A stretch of DNA of 64,000 bases from Cryptomeria japonica (GCF_030272615.1 NC_081413.1:445183038-445247037); one strand, 5' to 3'. Counted from the stretch's first letter, positions 45,962 to 57,697 are shown. Notes: generated by a model not told the origin, from the letters alone. Made by a program: numbers and translations.

Positions 45962-46096
45962 TAGTGGCCTTCCTTCTGAGTGAGGTTGATACTACTTATC
46001 TTTCAATAGTGGGATTCATTCAAAGCAAGGTTGGTGCTACTTATCTTTCACTAGTGGGCTTCCGTTTGAGTGAAGTTGTTGCTACTTATCTTTGAT
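45962..46096. repeat. Three-copy 45-bp tandem repeat
   Basis: Units at 45962-46006, 46007-46051 and 46052-46096, each from TAGTGG to CTACTTATCTTT plus 3 bases. Identity is moderate. They lie in the gypsy remnant between A and D. The rest of 45736-46419 shows pyrimidine-rich sequence and no gene. Confidence 0.85.
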
Positions 46097-46419
46097 TATC
46101 TTGCATAATGTAACTTCCTAGATCTATCCTTTTTATCATCATCATATCTACATGACCACTAGTAATAGATCAAGCTAGTGTCTAGATCATGTACTCTCTC
46201 TTTGACATTGATTGCTTATCTGACTTCTGGGTGCATTCTTCTTTGAAGTGATCAATCCTTGCATTCTTCTCTTCATTTTAGAATTCCTCTATTTATTTTT
46301 TCCTGTTATTTTTGGGGATGATGCATGATACATAGACAACCTTTTATATCATGGTCTCTTTTACTTTGCTGACTCAAGATCATAGTTTCTTTGTCCTATG
46401 CTTTCGTGTGTGTGCTACC

Positions 46420-47229
46420 TGTATACGATAAAATGGATGATGATAAATATTGTAAAACCATAAAAATCCAACCACATAAACCCTAGCTTAACAATGAAAC
46501 CATCCACCATACACAAATGAAGATACCTAATATCTAGAAAATAAACAATAACAAAACAAGATATACCATTCACATGTCAAGTAGGGTTTCAATATCCATT
46601 GTCTCCTATCTCCATTGATCTTGTTTGATATATTTTCTCTCAGATTTTATGTGTGCACAAGAGCTCAACAAATAATGGATTGTGGTTGATAGATTGATTG
46701 CAAGAAGCCTTTATTGCATAAGATTGATTAGGTACACTGATTAGCTAGCTAGATTGATCAGACACATTGATTAGGGGTGAAAAGGAAGAGGGTGTCCTCT
46801 TTTATTGAGAACACTATAAGAAATGGAGGGATAAGATTAAAAGGTGAAGAGGATAAATGGTCAGTTAGGATTAAAGGGTAGGTAGAGGAAATAATTAAAA
46901 TAGTAAGAGGGTAGGTAAGAGAATAATTAAGAGATGAATGATATGTGTCATGGGTAGAAAAGGCTAATGAATTAATTAAATAAATAAATAATTATTTAAT
47001 TAATAGAAGAAATGGGATCAACTAAATAAACAAAATATTTATTTAATTTAGGAAAATGACAATTCAAATAAATAAAAGTATTTATTTAAATGAGGAAAGA
47101 CTTAGAAGAGGATAAATGAATTAATCAAATAAATAAATATTTATTTAATTAATATATGTCTTAGGATAAAATAATTAAATAAATAAAAAATATTTATTTA
47201 ATTAGAGAGGACAATTTTAGGTGTCTATA
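46420..47229 (-). repeat. Element D 3' LTR
   Basis: 810 bases starting TGTATACG and ending GTGTCTATA, related to A's LTR throughout, with five AT palindromes at 46971-47204. The TATA octamer seen in A is not preserved (CTCTTTTATTG). It also has a ~60-base stretch of GATTGATTAG-like repeats (46720-46785) that A lacks. Confidence 0.85.
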
Positions 47230-47243
47230 TTTTGCCCCTCTTT
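47230..47243 (-). other. Polypurine tract of element D
   Basis: AAAGAGGGGCAAAA on the minus strand, identical to A's, directly beside the LTR. Confidence 0.85.
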
Positions 47244-47838
47244 GAGACAATGCAACTTGTTGCGTTGGATCAAAGAAGTTAAAATAAACTGATACAAAGT
47301 TGCCCCATGACAGGAATGATGTGCCCCCTTGAGAGATTGGATGAAAATGTTTGAAAAGATCGCAGAAAACCTCTCGATAAGAAAGAAAGGCTAGAAAGGA
47401 CTGACAAGATAGGTTGACAAGGTCACACAGGAAAAAGACTGACTCAAGAGGAATCAAAAGAATCATGTCTATGTATTAAAAGGCCAAATTGATAGTTCTA
47501 TGATGAACATACATTTCCAATTGAATAAGTTGTCGAGAGGATTCACTCAACAGGTTCTCTAAATAGGTATGGTTTGCTAAGTTGAATATAGGATAAGCCA
47601 TCGAATTGATAAAATGTAGTGAGTTCTCTAGCGGAATAGGATTAAGTACAATGTGGTCCAAACATATAGACTAGGATACAGTGCCATGTGGTAGACATAA
47701 GCACTAGGATAGAGCCTAATGAGAAACACCATGTGATGGACATAGGTACCACTAGGATAGGATAGGATAAGATAAGTATCACTATGTGATGAACATGAGT
47801 ACCACTAGGATTTACATGATTGATTTGATTGGATGCAG

Positions 47839-48009
47839 GAGTACTTACCCCAAATTGAGTCTAGAGAGTGATTTCCTATGAAACAACGATTATGAATATA
47901 TTTGACTACTGATGACCATGCCATGATCGAGGCGATGGGATTGAGACACATTATCTATATGCTTCAAATTTGGGCAAACACAAGACTACTAATTACTTTG
48001 GTGAAAATA
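47839..48009 (+). pseudogene. PMD exon 2 remnant of element D
   Basis: After a conserved acceptor (GGATGCAG) the frame starts EYLPQIES and continues DDHAMIEAMGLRHIIYM to LLITLVKI, aligning with A's EYLPMVE and DRAMIEVMGLRFILY. Two stops interrupt it, and the HLP-GEM core is missing. The equivalent of exon 1 is deleted. Antisense to the element. Confidence 0.7.
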
Positions 48010-49299
48010 TGATCTAGGGGCTGGTGCTTCGGGAGCTTAGATTCCTTTAAGACTAGCTAGCTCTGAGGGAGAGTCTTCATCATAGCTCTCCTGGATCCCA
48101 TTTTGTATTAGTTTTTGTATAATGTTGTAGACACCTTTGGCTGATTTTGTAGCCATATGAGATTTTGACATCATTATAACATGACACATTGGTTTTTATA
48201 TATATATATATGAGATGACTCATACTTGCGATAAAAATATGCATGTGTTCCTATGTGATGTTGTATATGTTTTCTGACGATTTTATGATTCTTATGATTC
48301 TATATGATAATGCATGTTACATGTTTTATTATTAATGTGATGATTCTTATAATTCTTAATGTGATGGATATGTACATGATGGAGTGCAATATATATATAT
48401 GTATTTTGTCTATGATGCAAATGTAAAATGCAAATGGATGTCTCCTTATGATTTATTTACATGATGAGATGCATGATACATATATTATTGTTTTTTTCTC
48501 TTTTTATGTTTTATATGAAAATGCAAATACTAATCAATGATACATTCCAAATGTGATGTGATTGAAATATCTATATGTATGCATGAAATGCTAATATGTG
48601 GTAATGCAAGTGCAAACTACATGAAATGCAGATATTTTTGGTGTGTCATTATACTCAGTCATGTGATAGCGGGCTTCATGGACTCAAGAAAGGATGATGG
48701 ATGACAATCACAAAAAGGGGGATGGAAGGTAGAACATATGGAAGTGAAAGAGCTTCATGTGCTTTATCATCATTGAGATTTATTATGGAAGATAGGATAT
48801 GATAATCGATGTATAGGTTTGATGCAGAAAGTCATTGTACCCATTTGCATTAATATCAGATAGTCACAAACAAGGAATGCTCCAGTTTACACTAGACTCA
48901 AAGTTTCCTCATATCAATGCACAAGTTATAGCATTACTAAGAGACAATCCATGGACAATAAAACAATATGTGAACATATCCCATCCTCACATTTCTAGTC
49001 AAAGACATCCTAGAAATAAGATCTCTAGTCAGAGAATTCTTGGAAGAGATAATAGACATGTCACCTTAAAAGATGAAATCAAAAGAGAACCAAGGCTTGA
49101 CACTAACACACAATAAAATTCTCAAGTTATTTGTGTTTCTTGCCACAGATGTTAACATTCTTGATTTGGTCACAATGTTATCCTAATAAAGGACAAATAA
49201 TGTTGAAAAACCATGGTGTTACCAAATTCTGCTGAAAGATTTGATTTGTTGAAAGCCCACTACTGATTTTGCCTCTTATAAAACTAACTCAGTCCATGA
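48010..49299. other. Element D 3' non-coding region
   Basis: Low-complexity TATGATG/ATATAT-rich sequence at 48180-48620, then sequence matching A's 36650-37280. No gene seen. Confidence 0.65.
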
Positions 49300-49304
49300 A
49301 ACTA

Positions 49305-49666
49305 TGTTGGTCATTCGGCAGGTCAGCGCCTCCTGTGGATTCGTGACATGGCTTTCTCCCACTTCCCATGGATCCTTAAGTCTAGCTGCATGCCCGTTCA
49401 CTAACAGTTCGAGCTTTTGGTGTAACGGCAATAGTTATTCCAACACATGGTATTAGAGCGCCAGGTCACAAGTTTGAATCCTTGGAGTTGCCGCTAGAAT
49501 CCTTAGTAGTCATTGAGGGGGGGATTGATGGCTGTTTGGTGGGTCAGTGTCTCCTGTGGATTTGTGACATGGATTTCTCCCACCTCCCATGGATCCTTAA
49601 CTCTGGCCGCACACCTGTTCATTGACAGTTCGAGATTTTGGTGTAATGGAAGCAGTGGTTCCAACA
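49305..49666 (+). mobile_element. TRIM element (362 bp, 141-bp terminal repeats)
   Basis: Terminal repeats 49305-49445 and 49526-49666 are both 141 bases, TG...CCAACA, and clearly similar. Directly after the left one, TGGTATTAGAGC matches the initiator-tRNA-Met primer-binding consensus TGGTATCAGAGC at 11 of 12. Directly before the right one, GAGGGGGGGAT is a polypurine tract. The flanks are AACTA and AACTG. A's homologous region lacks the insertion. It has no coding capacity and must be mobilised in trans. Confidence 0.9.
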
Positions 49667-50021
49667 AACTGATACTTTATTGTGAAGAAGAATGAAACTT
49701 TATTGTGGATTGGTGATGCAAATCACTTTTTTATTGTGGATTGTGCGCAAAAAAGAGGAATGATAAAATGATGCTCCTCAACACATGTGATTCTCAAGGT
49801 ACCACTTCCATCACTAGATTTAGGATTTTGCCCCAGTTATAGATTGGAACTAATTTATTATGGAAGTAAAGGTTGAAAAGAGAGGTTTATTATGAATGGA
49901 TAACCAATCTTAGGTAGATCAATAACAAGCCATGATGGGAATGGGTAAATTTATTATGGATGGATAGGTTGTGAGTGTGTGCAAAGTGAAAGGATGAGAT
50001 TCAATCCTAAAGGAGGGAGGA

Positions 50022-50026
50022 GCAAT
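50022..50026. repeat. Target-site duplication of copia element E
   Basis: GCAAT, repeated at 57698-57702. Element A has the undivided site (gagcagtgtctctacac, ~37645). Confidence 0.9.
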
Positions 50027-51514
50027 TGTAAAGTTCTGATGCCAATAGTTAGTAAGATGAGAGGGGGGGGGGGTGAATCATACAAACTTAATCTTCAATA
50101 TATTCAATAGATTCAACCTCGGTATCTTATACTTCTGAATACATAACCAAAACTGTAAAACATTCAAACTCATGAATAGATAACATCACAACACATATAA
50201 CACCAGATATAACATGGAAACCCAAATAGGGAAAAACCACTATGCGATTTCGACCCACTAAGAAACATACCCTTCTAGAGTATGCTCGGTTAAAAGAAAA
50301 TCCTGTTAAAGATTACAAACACATTGCTAGATGTGACCCGGTTAAGGGATTTCCCTCAGACTTGTTAGAGTCTTGCACTTTGTTAGAAGTGACCTTGTCA
50401 AAGGATTTCAAACACTCATTTAGAATGTTACCTTGCTAGAGGATTTACAAATAAGACTGTTAGGTCCACTCGGTTAAGAGATTTCCTATCACTTACAAAA
50501 CAAATAACAGTAATAAATTATATCTACAACTTCACATCTGAAATGCTAAAACAGATTCTATTTGCTCAAAACAATCTTGTCATATGACTTATCTAGTCCC
50601 TTGTTGGGCTTGCAGGGCTTCTCAATCTATTCTCCAATCAGATCTTCAAGCTTCTTAGCTCGGTAAACATTCCTGTAGCATCACTATGCATACATTTTCC
50701 CACATACATTGTTTATCTAGAATTCCTTATTTATAAACAATTTCTAACTGCTTAATCTCCTTGATCACATTACCCATGATCAATCTTAGCCATCAGATCA
50801 TCAAACTTGACTAGGTTTAATGTATCCTTCGATCTGAAAATGTTTTACCTCACCTTGGAACTTGCATTCCTTCCTAGGAACTTGTGCTAGGTTATTGCGG
50901 TTCAATCTGTGCTGTAGATTTTCCTCTTGATTTTTCATTTCCGTAGATCCTTAACAAACTTCTTGCATGACATACCAATCATTTATTCATCTCCAGCTCA
51001 TCAGCATGCTTCATTAAATAATGCTTTTATCCATCCAATGGGATCTATTATAACTCAGTTGTTACTCGATTAATACTGAACTTCGCTCAGTAGAAATTTT
51101 GCCTTCTTTAACCGATATCGATAACCTTAGGGTTTACCGACTAGGTACCTTAGGGTTTACCAACTAGGTTCCTTGCTTGGTGACATAGTATAGTATTACA
51201 CTTATAATCAACAACATATGTAGGATATCAAAACAATCAAAACAACATGATCTCATCATTGTCTAACTCGGTAATAGTTGTTCATTGAATAACTTATTAT
51301 TCCCCTTCATTATCACATTCTTTCTATGTCACTTACCAACCTCTTAATGCTCATCAAAACATACTTCTTAAGCTATGGCAACATCATACTAAATCAGAAA
51401 ATCAATTTCTTGACATCAATGACAAAACAATATTATTAAGACAGTAATCATTCTTCTTCAGTTATATCAATAATCTCCAACAACCTTCTCAATATCCTTA
51501 TTGAAATACCAACA
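50027..51514 (-). repeat. Element E 3' LTR
   Basis: 1488 bases from TGTAAAG to ACCAACA. A G-run of 10-11 bases near 50064-50074 precedes TGAATCA. It pairs with 56179-57671. Confidence 0.93.
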
Positions 51515-51727
51515 ATCTCCCCCTTTGGCATTGATGGAAAAACCAACAATTAAATGGTAATACCAACTTGATTTATTCCAACTGATTCGGATTCGGATTG
51601 ATGTTAGACTTCTCCTATTATCCTTGAGCTGTTAAAATCTTCTCCTAACCGTCTTCTCCCCCTATCATTAGTCTTCTGTTATTTTTTCCATTTAGTCTAT
51701 CTTCTCCATTTTTCTTCTCCCCCTTTG
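51515..51727 (-). other. Polypurine tract and two extra polypurine boxes of element E
   Basis: CCAAAGGGGGAGAT (minus) at 51515-51528 abuts the 3' LTR. Similar boxes are at 51653-51664 (GGGGGAGAAGA) and 51714-51727 (AAAGGGGGAGAAGA). Multiple polypurine tracts are described for Sireviruses. The rest, to 51932, is 3' untranslated. Confidence 0.75.
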
Positions 51728-51932
51728 ATAACAATGCCGAAAGGAAAAACTAATTCATGATTTCTATCATTGTGAAGTAATTTCCTTGCAATTTTATTTA
51801 TGGTCAGAGCATCTTGTCTCCAGTCACTATTACCTGTACACCTTTAGAAAACCTCCTAAAGTTTGTAAATCAGCATCAATCCATAAATAATATTCTATGT
51901 AGTCATTGAATTGATGCTTTCACTGAACTTTG

Positions 51933-52594
51933 TCAATGAGTAGAAGATATGGGTAGGACCCCTAACTTGCTTCTGAGATACTCAAAAGTGTCCCTTGGTA
52001 GTGGCTTTGTGAAGATGTCTGCTATTTGCTCCTTTGAACTGATATATTCCAACACAACTTTCTTCTCTTGAACTTCTTCTCTGAGATAATGATACTTTAT
52101 AAAGATATGTTTTGTCTTAGAGAGCATTACCAAATTCTTTGAAATGTTAATGGCACTAGTATTATCACAGAATATAGTTACTGGCTCCCTAAATTTTTCT
52201 TTTATACCTTCCAACAGTTGCTTGATCCATGCTATATTGGTACAATTCAATGTGGCAGCAACATATTCAGCTTCAGCTGTTGATTGTGAAATGCATCCTT
52301 GTTTCTTGCTAAGCCAACTTACTAGTCTATCTCCCAAGAAGAAAGCTCCACCACTTTACTTTTCTTGTCATCAATGTTTCCTACCCAATCAGCATCAGTA
52401 TAAACTTTTAAATCAAAATCATTCCTCTTTTCATATACTAAGCCATAATCTTCAGTGCCTCTCAAGTATCTGAAAATTCTCTTGATTGCTGTCATATGGG
52501 TTTCTTTGGGATCTGTAGAAAATCTTGCAACTATTCCTACTGCATGTGCTATATCTAGCCTATTGTGAACAACATATTGCAACTTTCCAATCAT
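51933..52594 (-). pseudogene. Element E RT connection and RNase H
   Basis: 52322-52594 has the copia motif MIGKLQYVVHNRLDIAHAVG, RYLRGTEDYGL and VYTDADWVGNIDDKKS (first catalytic Asp). A frameshift near 52330 leads to 51933-52337, with SWLSKKQGCISQSTAEAEYV (Glu), FCDNTSAI (Asp) and TKHIFIKYHYLRE, ending KLGVLPISSTH. The main catalytic acids are retained. These are the last coding parts of the copia polyprotein. Confidence 0.88.
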
Positions 52595-52597
52595 AGA

Positions 52598-53587
52598 TTA
52601 GTAAAGTGTCTCATCAATAGATGCAAAATCATCATTCTTTGATAGTTTATAGTTAGTAGTCATAGGAGTACTTATAGGTTTAGAATCCTCCATTCCAAAT
52701 TTCTTTAAGATTTCCTTTATGTACTTGGATTGAGTAATGAAAATATCATCTTTCATTTGCAATATTTGTAAACCTGTAAAATTCTTTATCTCACCGAATA
52801 ATGACATCTCAAATTCTTTGCACATTTCATTTCCAAAGTTCTTGCATAGAGAATCATTTCCACGAAAAATAATATCATCAACAAATATGGTTGAGATTAG
52901 TATTCCATTGTCCTCATCATTCTTCATGTACATATTGTTGTTTTCACTTGTCCTTATAAATCCAATCTTGATCAAATAAGAGTGCGGTCTTTCATACCAT
53001 GCTCTAGGTGCTTGTTTCAGACCATATAAAGCTTTGTTTAATTTACATACCTAATCTTTATTCTTGTCTTCAACAAATCCTTTAGGTTGTTCAATATAAA
53101 CTTCTCCTTCTAGTATACCATTAAAAAATGCAGATTTAACATCCATTTGATATACCTTGAAATTTTTGAAAGCAGCATATGCCAACAATGTTCTTACTCC
53201 CTTAAGTCTAGCCACAGGTGCAAAAGTCTCACCATAATATATTCCTTCTTCTTGAGCATAACCTTTGCAAACTAGTCTTGCTTTGTTCTGAATGACCTCA
53301 TCGTTTTCATTTAGCTTGTTTCTGAAAATCCACTTTGTACCGATTACATTTTTGTCCTTCGGTCTTGGGACCAATGTCCATGTTTCATTCTTCTTGATTT
53401 GATCAATCTCTTCTATCATAGCATTTACCCAATCTCCATTGTTAAATGCCTCTTTTACTATTCTCGGTTCAAATTCAGATATCAGACATGTGTTATGTCT
53501 CAGTTTGTTCCTTGTCATCACTAGATCATCCTTATCTCCTATAATCTGACTTGATGCATGATTTCTTTTGACATATTTGGCTAACAT
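52598..53587 (-). pseudogene. Element E reverse transcriptase
   Basis: 53051-53587 reads ETWTLVPRPKDKNVIGTKWI, ARLVCKGYAQEEGI, TFAPVARLKGVRTLLAYAA, QMDVKSAFFNGILEGEVYIE and GFVEDKN. A TAG at 53051 stands where a codon is expected before VCKLNKALYGLKQAPRAWYE. 52598-52975 has the catalytic FVDDIIF and GLQILQMKDDIFITQSKYI, ending at a TAG. The catalytic Asp pair is kept. It cannot be translated as one product. Confidence 0.9.
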
Positions 53588-53737
53588 AGGCTCGGTAGGC
53601 TCTGTATGATCTTCCTCATCACTTGGTAACTGGATATTATCTTCATTTTCTTCAGCAACTTTCTCGGTAGGACTTCTCGGTTGAACATAAACAAATTCTT
53701 CATAATTTTCTGGTTCTTTGGAATTTCCTTCATCATT

Positions 53738-54800
53738 TCATTCTACAAATTCATCAATTTTCACATTTGCACTTTCTACTATTTTGTTAGATGATTTGAT
53801 CAGACATTTAAATGCTTTACTTCTAGAAGAATAACCAAGAAATGTTCCTTCCTCACTTTTCTGATCAAACTTTCCATTTCTGTCATCTTTGTTAACATAA
53901 CATCTACTTCCAAAGATTTTAAAATAACTTACATTAGGTTTCTTGTCATACCAGATTTCATATGGTGTCTTCATAGTTCCTTTCTTCAGTTGTACTCAGT
54001 TCAAGGTGTAAACTGCAGTGCTCATTGCTTCTCTCCAAAATGTTTGAGTCCCCTCTTTTCTATCATCAGGGTTCTGTCACAATTTACAATTGATCTATTT
54101 CTTCTCTCAGCTATCCCATTTTTCTGTGGAGTTCTCGGTGTAGATACTTGCCTTTTTATACCATGATCATTGCAGAATATGTTAAAGTCATTAGAAGTGA
54201 ACTCTCCTCCTCTATCAGATCTAAGACATTTTAGCTGTCTTCCTGTTTCATTTTCAACTCTTGCCTTGTACCATTTAAACATTTGAAAAACTTCTGATTT
54301 TTCTTTTAAAATCATAATTGACATCATCCTTGAGTAATCATCCACAAATAATATGAAATATTTATCACCATAATAAATTTGAACTTTCATGGGACCACAA
54401 ATATCAGTGTGTACTAGATCTAAAATTCCTTTAGAAGTGTAGGACTTACTTGTAAAGCTTGATCTTGTCATCTTACCCATCTGGATCCTCAACACATAGC
54501 ATTCTTAGGTTTTTCCAAGCTTGGTAGACCTCTTACTCGATGCTTCCTACTTATTTTGATCAGATTATTAAATTTACATGACAAAACCTTTTATGCCATA
54601 ACCAGGTATCTTCTATTTTTGCATATAGACATTTGTTTCAAGTTGAGTCAAGATGAAATGTGTTACCTTTTGTTTGTGTCTCGATAGCAGCCAACTTTCC
54701 ATGTTTGTCATGAACTTTGACACATCCCTTCTAGAATTCTATTTGGTATCCTGTATTGTTTAGCTATGCTACACTTAACAAATTGTATTTCAAATCTTCA
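53738..54800 (-). pseudogene. Element E integrase
   Basis: The pre-integrase region is visible at ~54650-54500 (DTWLWHKRFCHVN) with stops. The core frame 54022-54495 contains LDLVHTDICGPM, LRSDRGGEF and TPQKNGIAERRN, so the D-D-E triad is complete. The C-terminal frame 53738-53974 has MKTPYEIWYDKKPNVSYFKI and EGTFLGYSSRSKAFK. The zinc-binding cysteines just before QMGKMTRSS are disrupted by a shift. Confidence 0.88.
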
Positions 54801-54802
54801 AC

Positions 54803-55411
54803 CTAGTATACATCATCACATTTAGCATTGTCAAGAATTGTTATAGATCCTTTACCTTTCACCGGATATGGTGCATCATTACCAAATCTTACATATCCTC
54901 CATCATAGTCTTCTAATTTAACAAACTTGTGTTTATCACATGTCATGTGATGTGAGCATCCCTTGTCTATGATCGAAGAATCATTATTATTTATGTGAGA
55001 TATTAGGGATTTTTCTTCATACCTTTCTTCATCTAATCCATCTTTAATAGCCACATAAACAACTTCCTCTGTATCAGTTTCATCAGATTTATCATTGTTG
55101 GATTCCTCATCAGCTACTAGGCATGTCTTTCTGTCTCTTCTTCTGAAGTCTCGGTGTCCTCTGTATTGGTTGTCTTTCTGCCTATTATCTCGGTATTCTC
55201 TCTTTTCACTAGATTCTTTGTCAGGGCAGTTAGAAGCCATATGTCCTATTTTATCACAATTGAAACATTTTAAAGGTAGCTTTCCTTTATACTTACCTTT
55301 GCCTCTCGGTAACCTTCTGGCCAGTAGTGCTAAACTCTTCTTGCTTTCTGATTTCCTCATATAGTTTGTGTACTTCTTCCATGTTTTTACGAAATCTCTA
55401 ACTTTCTCCAC
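54803..55411 (-). pseudogene. Element E nucleocapsid and protease
   Basis: A zinc knuckle CFNCDKIGHMASNC (C-x2-C-x4-H-x4-C) lies at about residues 49-62, an acidic linker follows, then the protease start SSIIDKGCSHHMTCDKHKF. Copia proteases read D-S-G-C here; the Ser is Lys, so activity is doubtful. The frame ends at a TAG after DDVY. It overlaps the upstream gag frame by 14 bases, in another frame. Confidence 0.85.
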
Positions 55412-56114
55412 TGTGATTTCTTTCAGAATACTTATTCATTCTATCATTATAGTCATCAAATTCACCAATATGAAAAGAACTGAATGCAGATTCTACATTA
55501 TTTACCGAAGACCCACTGTTATCAAAATTACTTAACTCAAATGCATGTAGCTTACCGATAGTGGCATCCAAAGAGACTGGCATGTTTAGTATAGACCTTA
55601 ATTCATTGATTGCAGAGACTTGAATGGTATAAGCAGGTAGAAGGGTTCTCAACAACTTACTTGTTACATCCTTTTCTTCAATAGTTCCTCCTACTCCTTT
55701 AATTTGATTGACAATTTCCTTTAACCTTGTACTGTATTGGGTTATGTTCTCACCTTCATTCATTCTAATGGATTCAAGTTGTCCTCTTAGACTATCTACT
55801 TTTTCTCTTTGAACATGTTCATCACCACCATACACAGATATGAGCTTGGTCCACATCGCTTTTGCATCATTATAGCCTTCTAGATCATTAAACTCTGAGT
55901 TGGTTAATGTTGATGTTATTTCAATCATAGCTTGAATATGTTCTTGCTTTTCCTTTATCTCTTCCATGGTCATCGGGTTGGTGCTAGGTAGTATGTAGTC
56001 ATTCTCCAAATAATATGTTGCATATTCTCCAATTCCTAATAAGTGCAGCTTCATCCTTTTCTGCCATGTGGAGAAACTTGACTTGTTCAGCTTTGGTGCA
56101 TCCCTTTTATACAT
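55398..56114 (-). CDS. gag: Element E gag N-terminal part
   Basis: 238 codons from ATG 56114, soon after the primer-binding site. The copia gag (UBN2-like) fold is recognisable by FSTWQKRMKLHLLGIGEYA, AKAMWTKLISVYGGDEHVQ, KVDSLRGQLESIRMNEGENI and LLRTLLPAYTIQVSAI. It ends by frameshift at the junction with the zinc-knuckle frame (54803-55411). It builds the particle. Confidence 0.85.
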   Translation of the reverse strand: MYKRDAPKLNKSSFSTWQKRMKLHLLGIGEYATYYLENDYILPSTNPMTMEEIKEKQEHIQAMIEITSTLTNSEFNDLEGYNDAKAMWTKLISVYGGDEHVQREKVDSLRGQLESIRMNEGENITQYSTRLKEIVNQIKGVGGTIEEKDVTSKLLRTLLPAYTIQVSAINELRSILNMPVSLDATIGKLHAFELSNFDNSGSSVNNVESAFSSFHIGEFDDYNDRMNKYSERNHSGES

Positions 56115-56159
56115 CTTCAGATCTTTGGCTCAAGTACCTTTAAACTTTTCTTCTAGAGT

Positions 56160-56178
56160 CCAATGCGCTGATACTAAT
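56160..56178 (-). other. Primer-binding site of element E
   Basis: On the minus strand ATTAGTATCAGCGCATTGG follows the LTR. TAGTATCAGCGC matches the initiator-tRNA-Met site TGGTATCAGAGC at 10 of 12. Confidence 0.8.
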
Positions 56179-57697
56179 TGTAAAGTTCTGATGCCAATAG
56201 TTAGTAAGATGAGAAGGGGGGGGGGGGGTTGAATCATACAAACTTAATCTTCAATATATTCAACAGATTCAACCTCGGTAGCTTACACTTCTAAATACAT
56301 AACCAAAATTGTAAAACATTCAAACTCATGAATAGATAACATCACAACACATATAACACTAGATATAACATGGAAACCTAGATAGGGAAAAACCACTATG
56401 GGATTTAAGACCCACTAAGAAATATACCCTTCTAGAGTATGCTCCATTAAAACCAAATCCTGTTAAAGATTACAAACACATTGCTAGATGTGACCCGGTT
56501 AAGGGATTTCCCTGAGACTTGTTAGAGTCTTGCACTTTGTTAGAAGTGACCTTGTCAAAGGATTTCAAACACTCATTTAGAATGTTACCTTGCTAGAGGA
56601 TTTACAAATAAGACTGTTAGGTCCACTCGTTTAAGAGATTTCCTATCACTTACAAAACAAATAACAGTAATAAATTATATCTGCAACTTCACATCTTAAA
56701 TGCTAAAGTAGATTCTATTTGCTCAAAACAATCTTGTCATAAGACTTATCTAGTCCCTTGTTGGGCTTGCAGGGCTTCTCAATCTATTCTCCAACCAGAT
56801 CTTCAAGCTTCTTAGCTCAGTAAACATTCTTGTAGCATCACTATACATACATTTGCCTACATACATTGTTTATCAACAATTCCTTATTTATAAACAATTT
56901 CTAACCACTTAATCTTCTTGATCGCATTTCCCATGATCAATCTTAGCCATCAGATCATCAAACTTGACTAGGTTCAATGTATCCTTTGATCTAAAAACAT
57001 TTTACCTCGCCTTGGAACTTGCATTCCTTCCTAGGAACTTGTGCTAGGTTATTGTGGTTCAATCTGTGCTATAGATTTTCCTCTTGATTTTTCATTGCCA
57101 TAGATCCTTAATAAACTTCTTGCGCGACATACCAATCATTTATTCATCTCTAGCTCATCAGCATCCTTCATTAAATAATGATTTTATCCATCCAATGCGA
57201 TCTATTATAACTCAGTTGTTACTCGATTAATACTAAACTTGACTCGGTAGACATTCTGCCTTCTTTAATCGATATCGATAACCTTAGGGTTTACCGACTA
57301 GGTACCTTTGGGTTTACCGACTAGATTCCTTGCTTGGTGACATAGTACAGTATTACACTTATAATCAACAACATATGTAGGATATCAAAACAATCAAAAC
57401 AACATGATCTCATCATTGTCTAACTTGGTAATAGTTGATCATTGAATAACTTATTATTCCCCTTCATTATCACATTCTTTCTGTGTCACTTACCGACCTC
57501 TTAATGCTCATCAAAACATACTTCTCAAGCTATGGCAACATCATACTGAATCGGAAAATCAATTTCTTGACATCAATGACAAAACATTATTATTAAGACA
57601 GTAATCATCCTTCTTCAGTTATATCAATAATCTCCAACAACCTTCTCAATATCCTTATTGAAATACCAACAATCTCCTTTCTATTGTAATGCCAACA
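56179..57697 (-). repeat. Element E 5' LTR
   Basis: 56179-57671 pairs with the 3' LTR. A further 26 bases (57672-57697, ending GCCAACA) precede the GCAAT duplication and are absent from the 3' LTR. The G-run here is longer (14 G by eye, ~56217-56228) and broken by one A. Confidence 0.88.

Larger units (their letters stand above)
50027..57697 (-). mobile_element. Element E: Ty1/copia retrotransposon (Sirevirus-like)
   Basis: Flanked by GCAAT. In element orientation: 5' LTR 57697-56179, tRNA-Met-type primer-binding site, gag, protease, integrase, RT, RNase H, several polypurine boxes, 3' LTR 51514-50027. Integrase before RT defines copia. Repeated polypurine boxes and the gag type suggest the Sirevirus side of copia. 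Frameshifts and stops break every domain junction, but all domains are recognisable. Confidence 0.93.

Noticed and set aside
49446-49490. Possible tRNA or SINE promoter (AGTTTGAATCC resembles a B box)
   Set aside because: No A box or cloverleaf is present; the position between PBS and polypurine tract of a TRIM explains the segment.
50064-50074. G-runs in E's LTRs as G-quadruplexes
   Set aside because: One uninterrupted run per LTR; intramolecular quadruplexes need four tracts. The run is a known weak spot for sequencing length errors.
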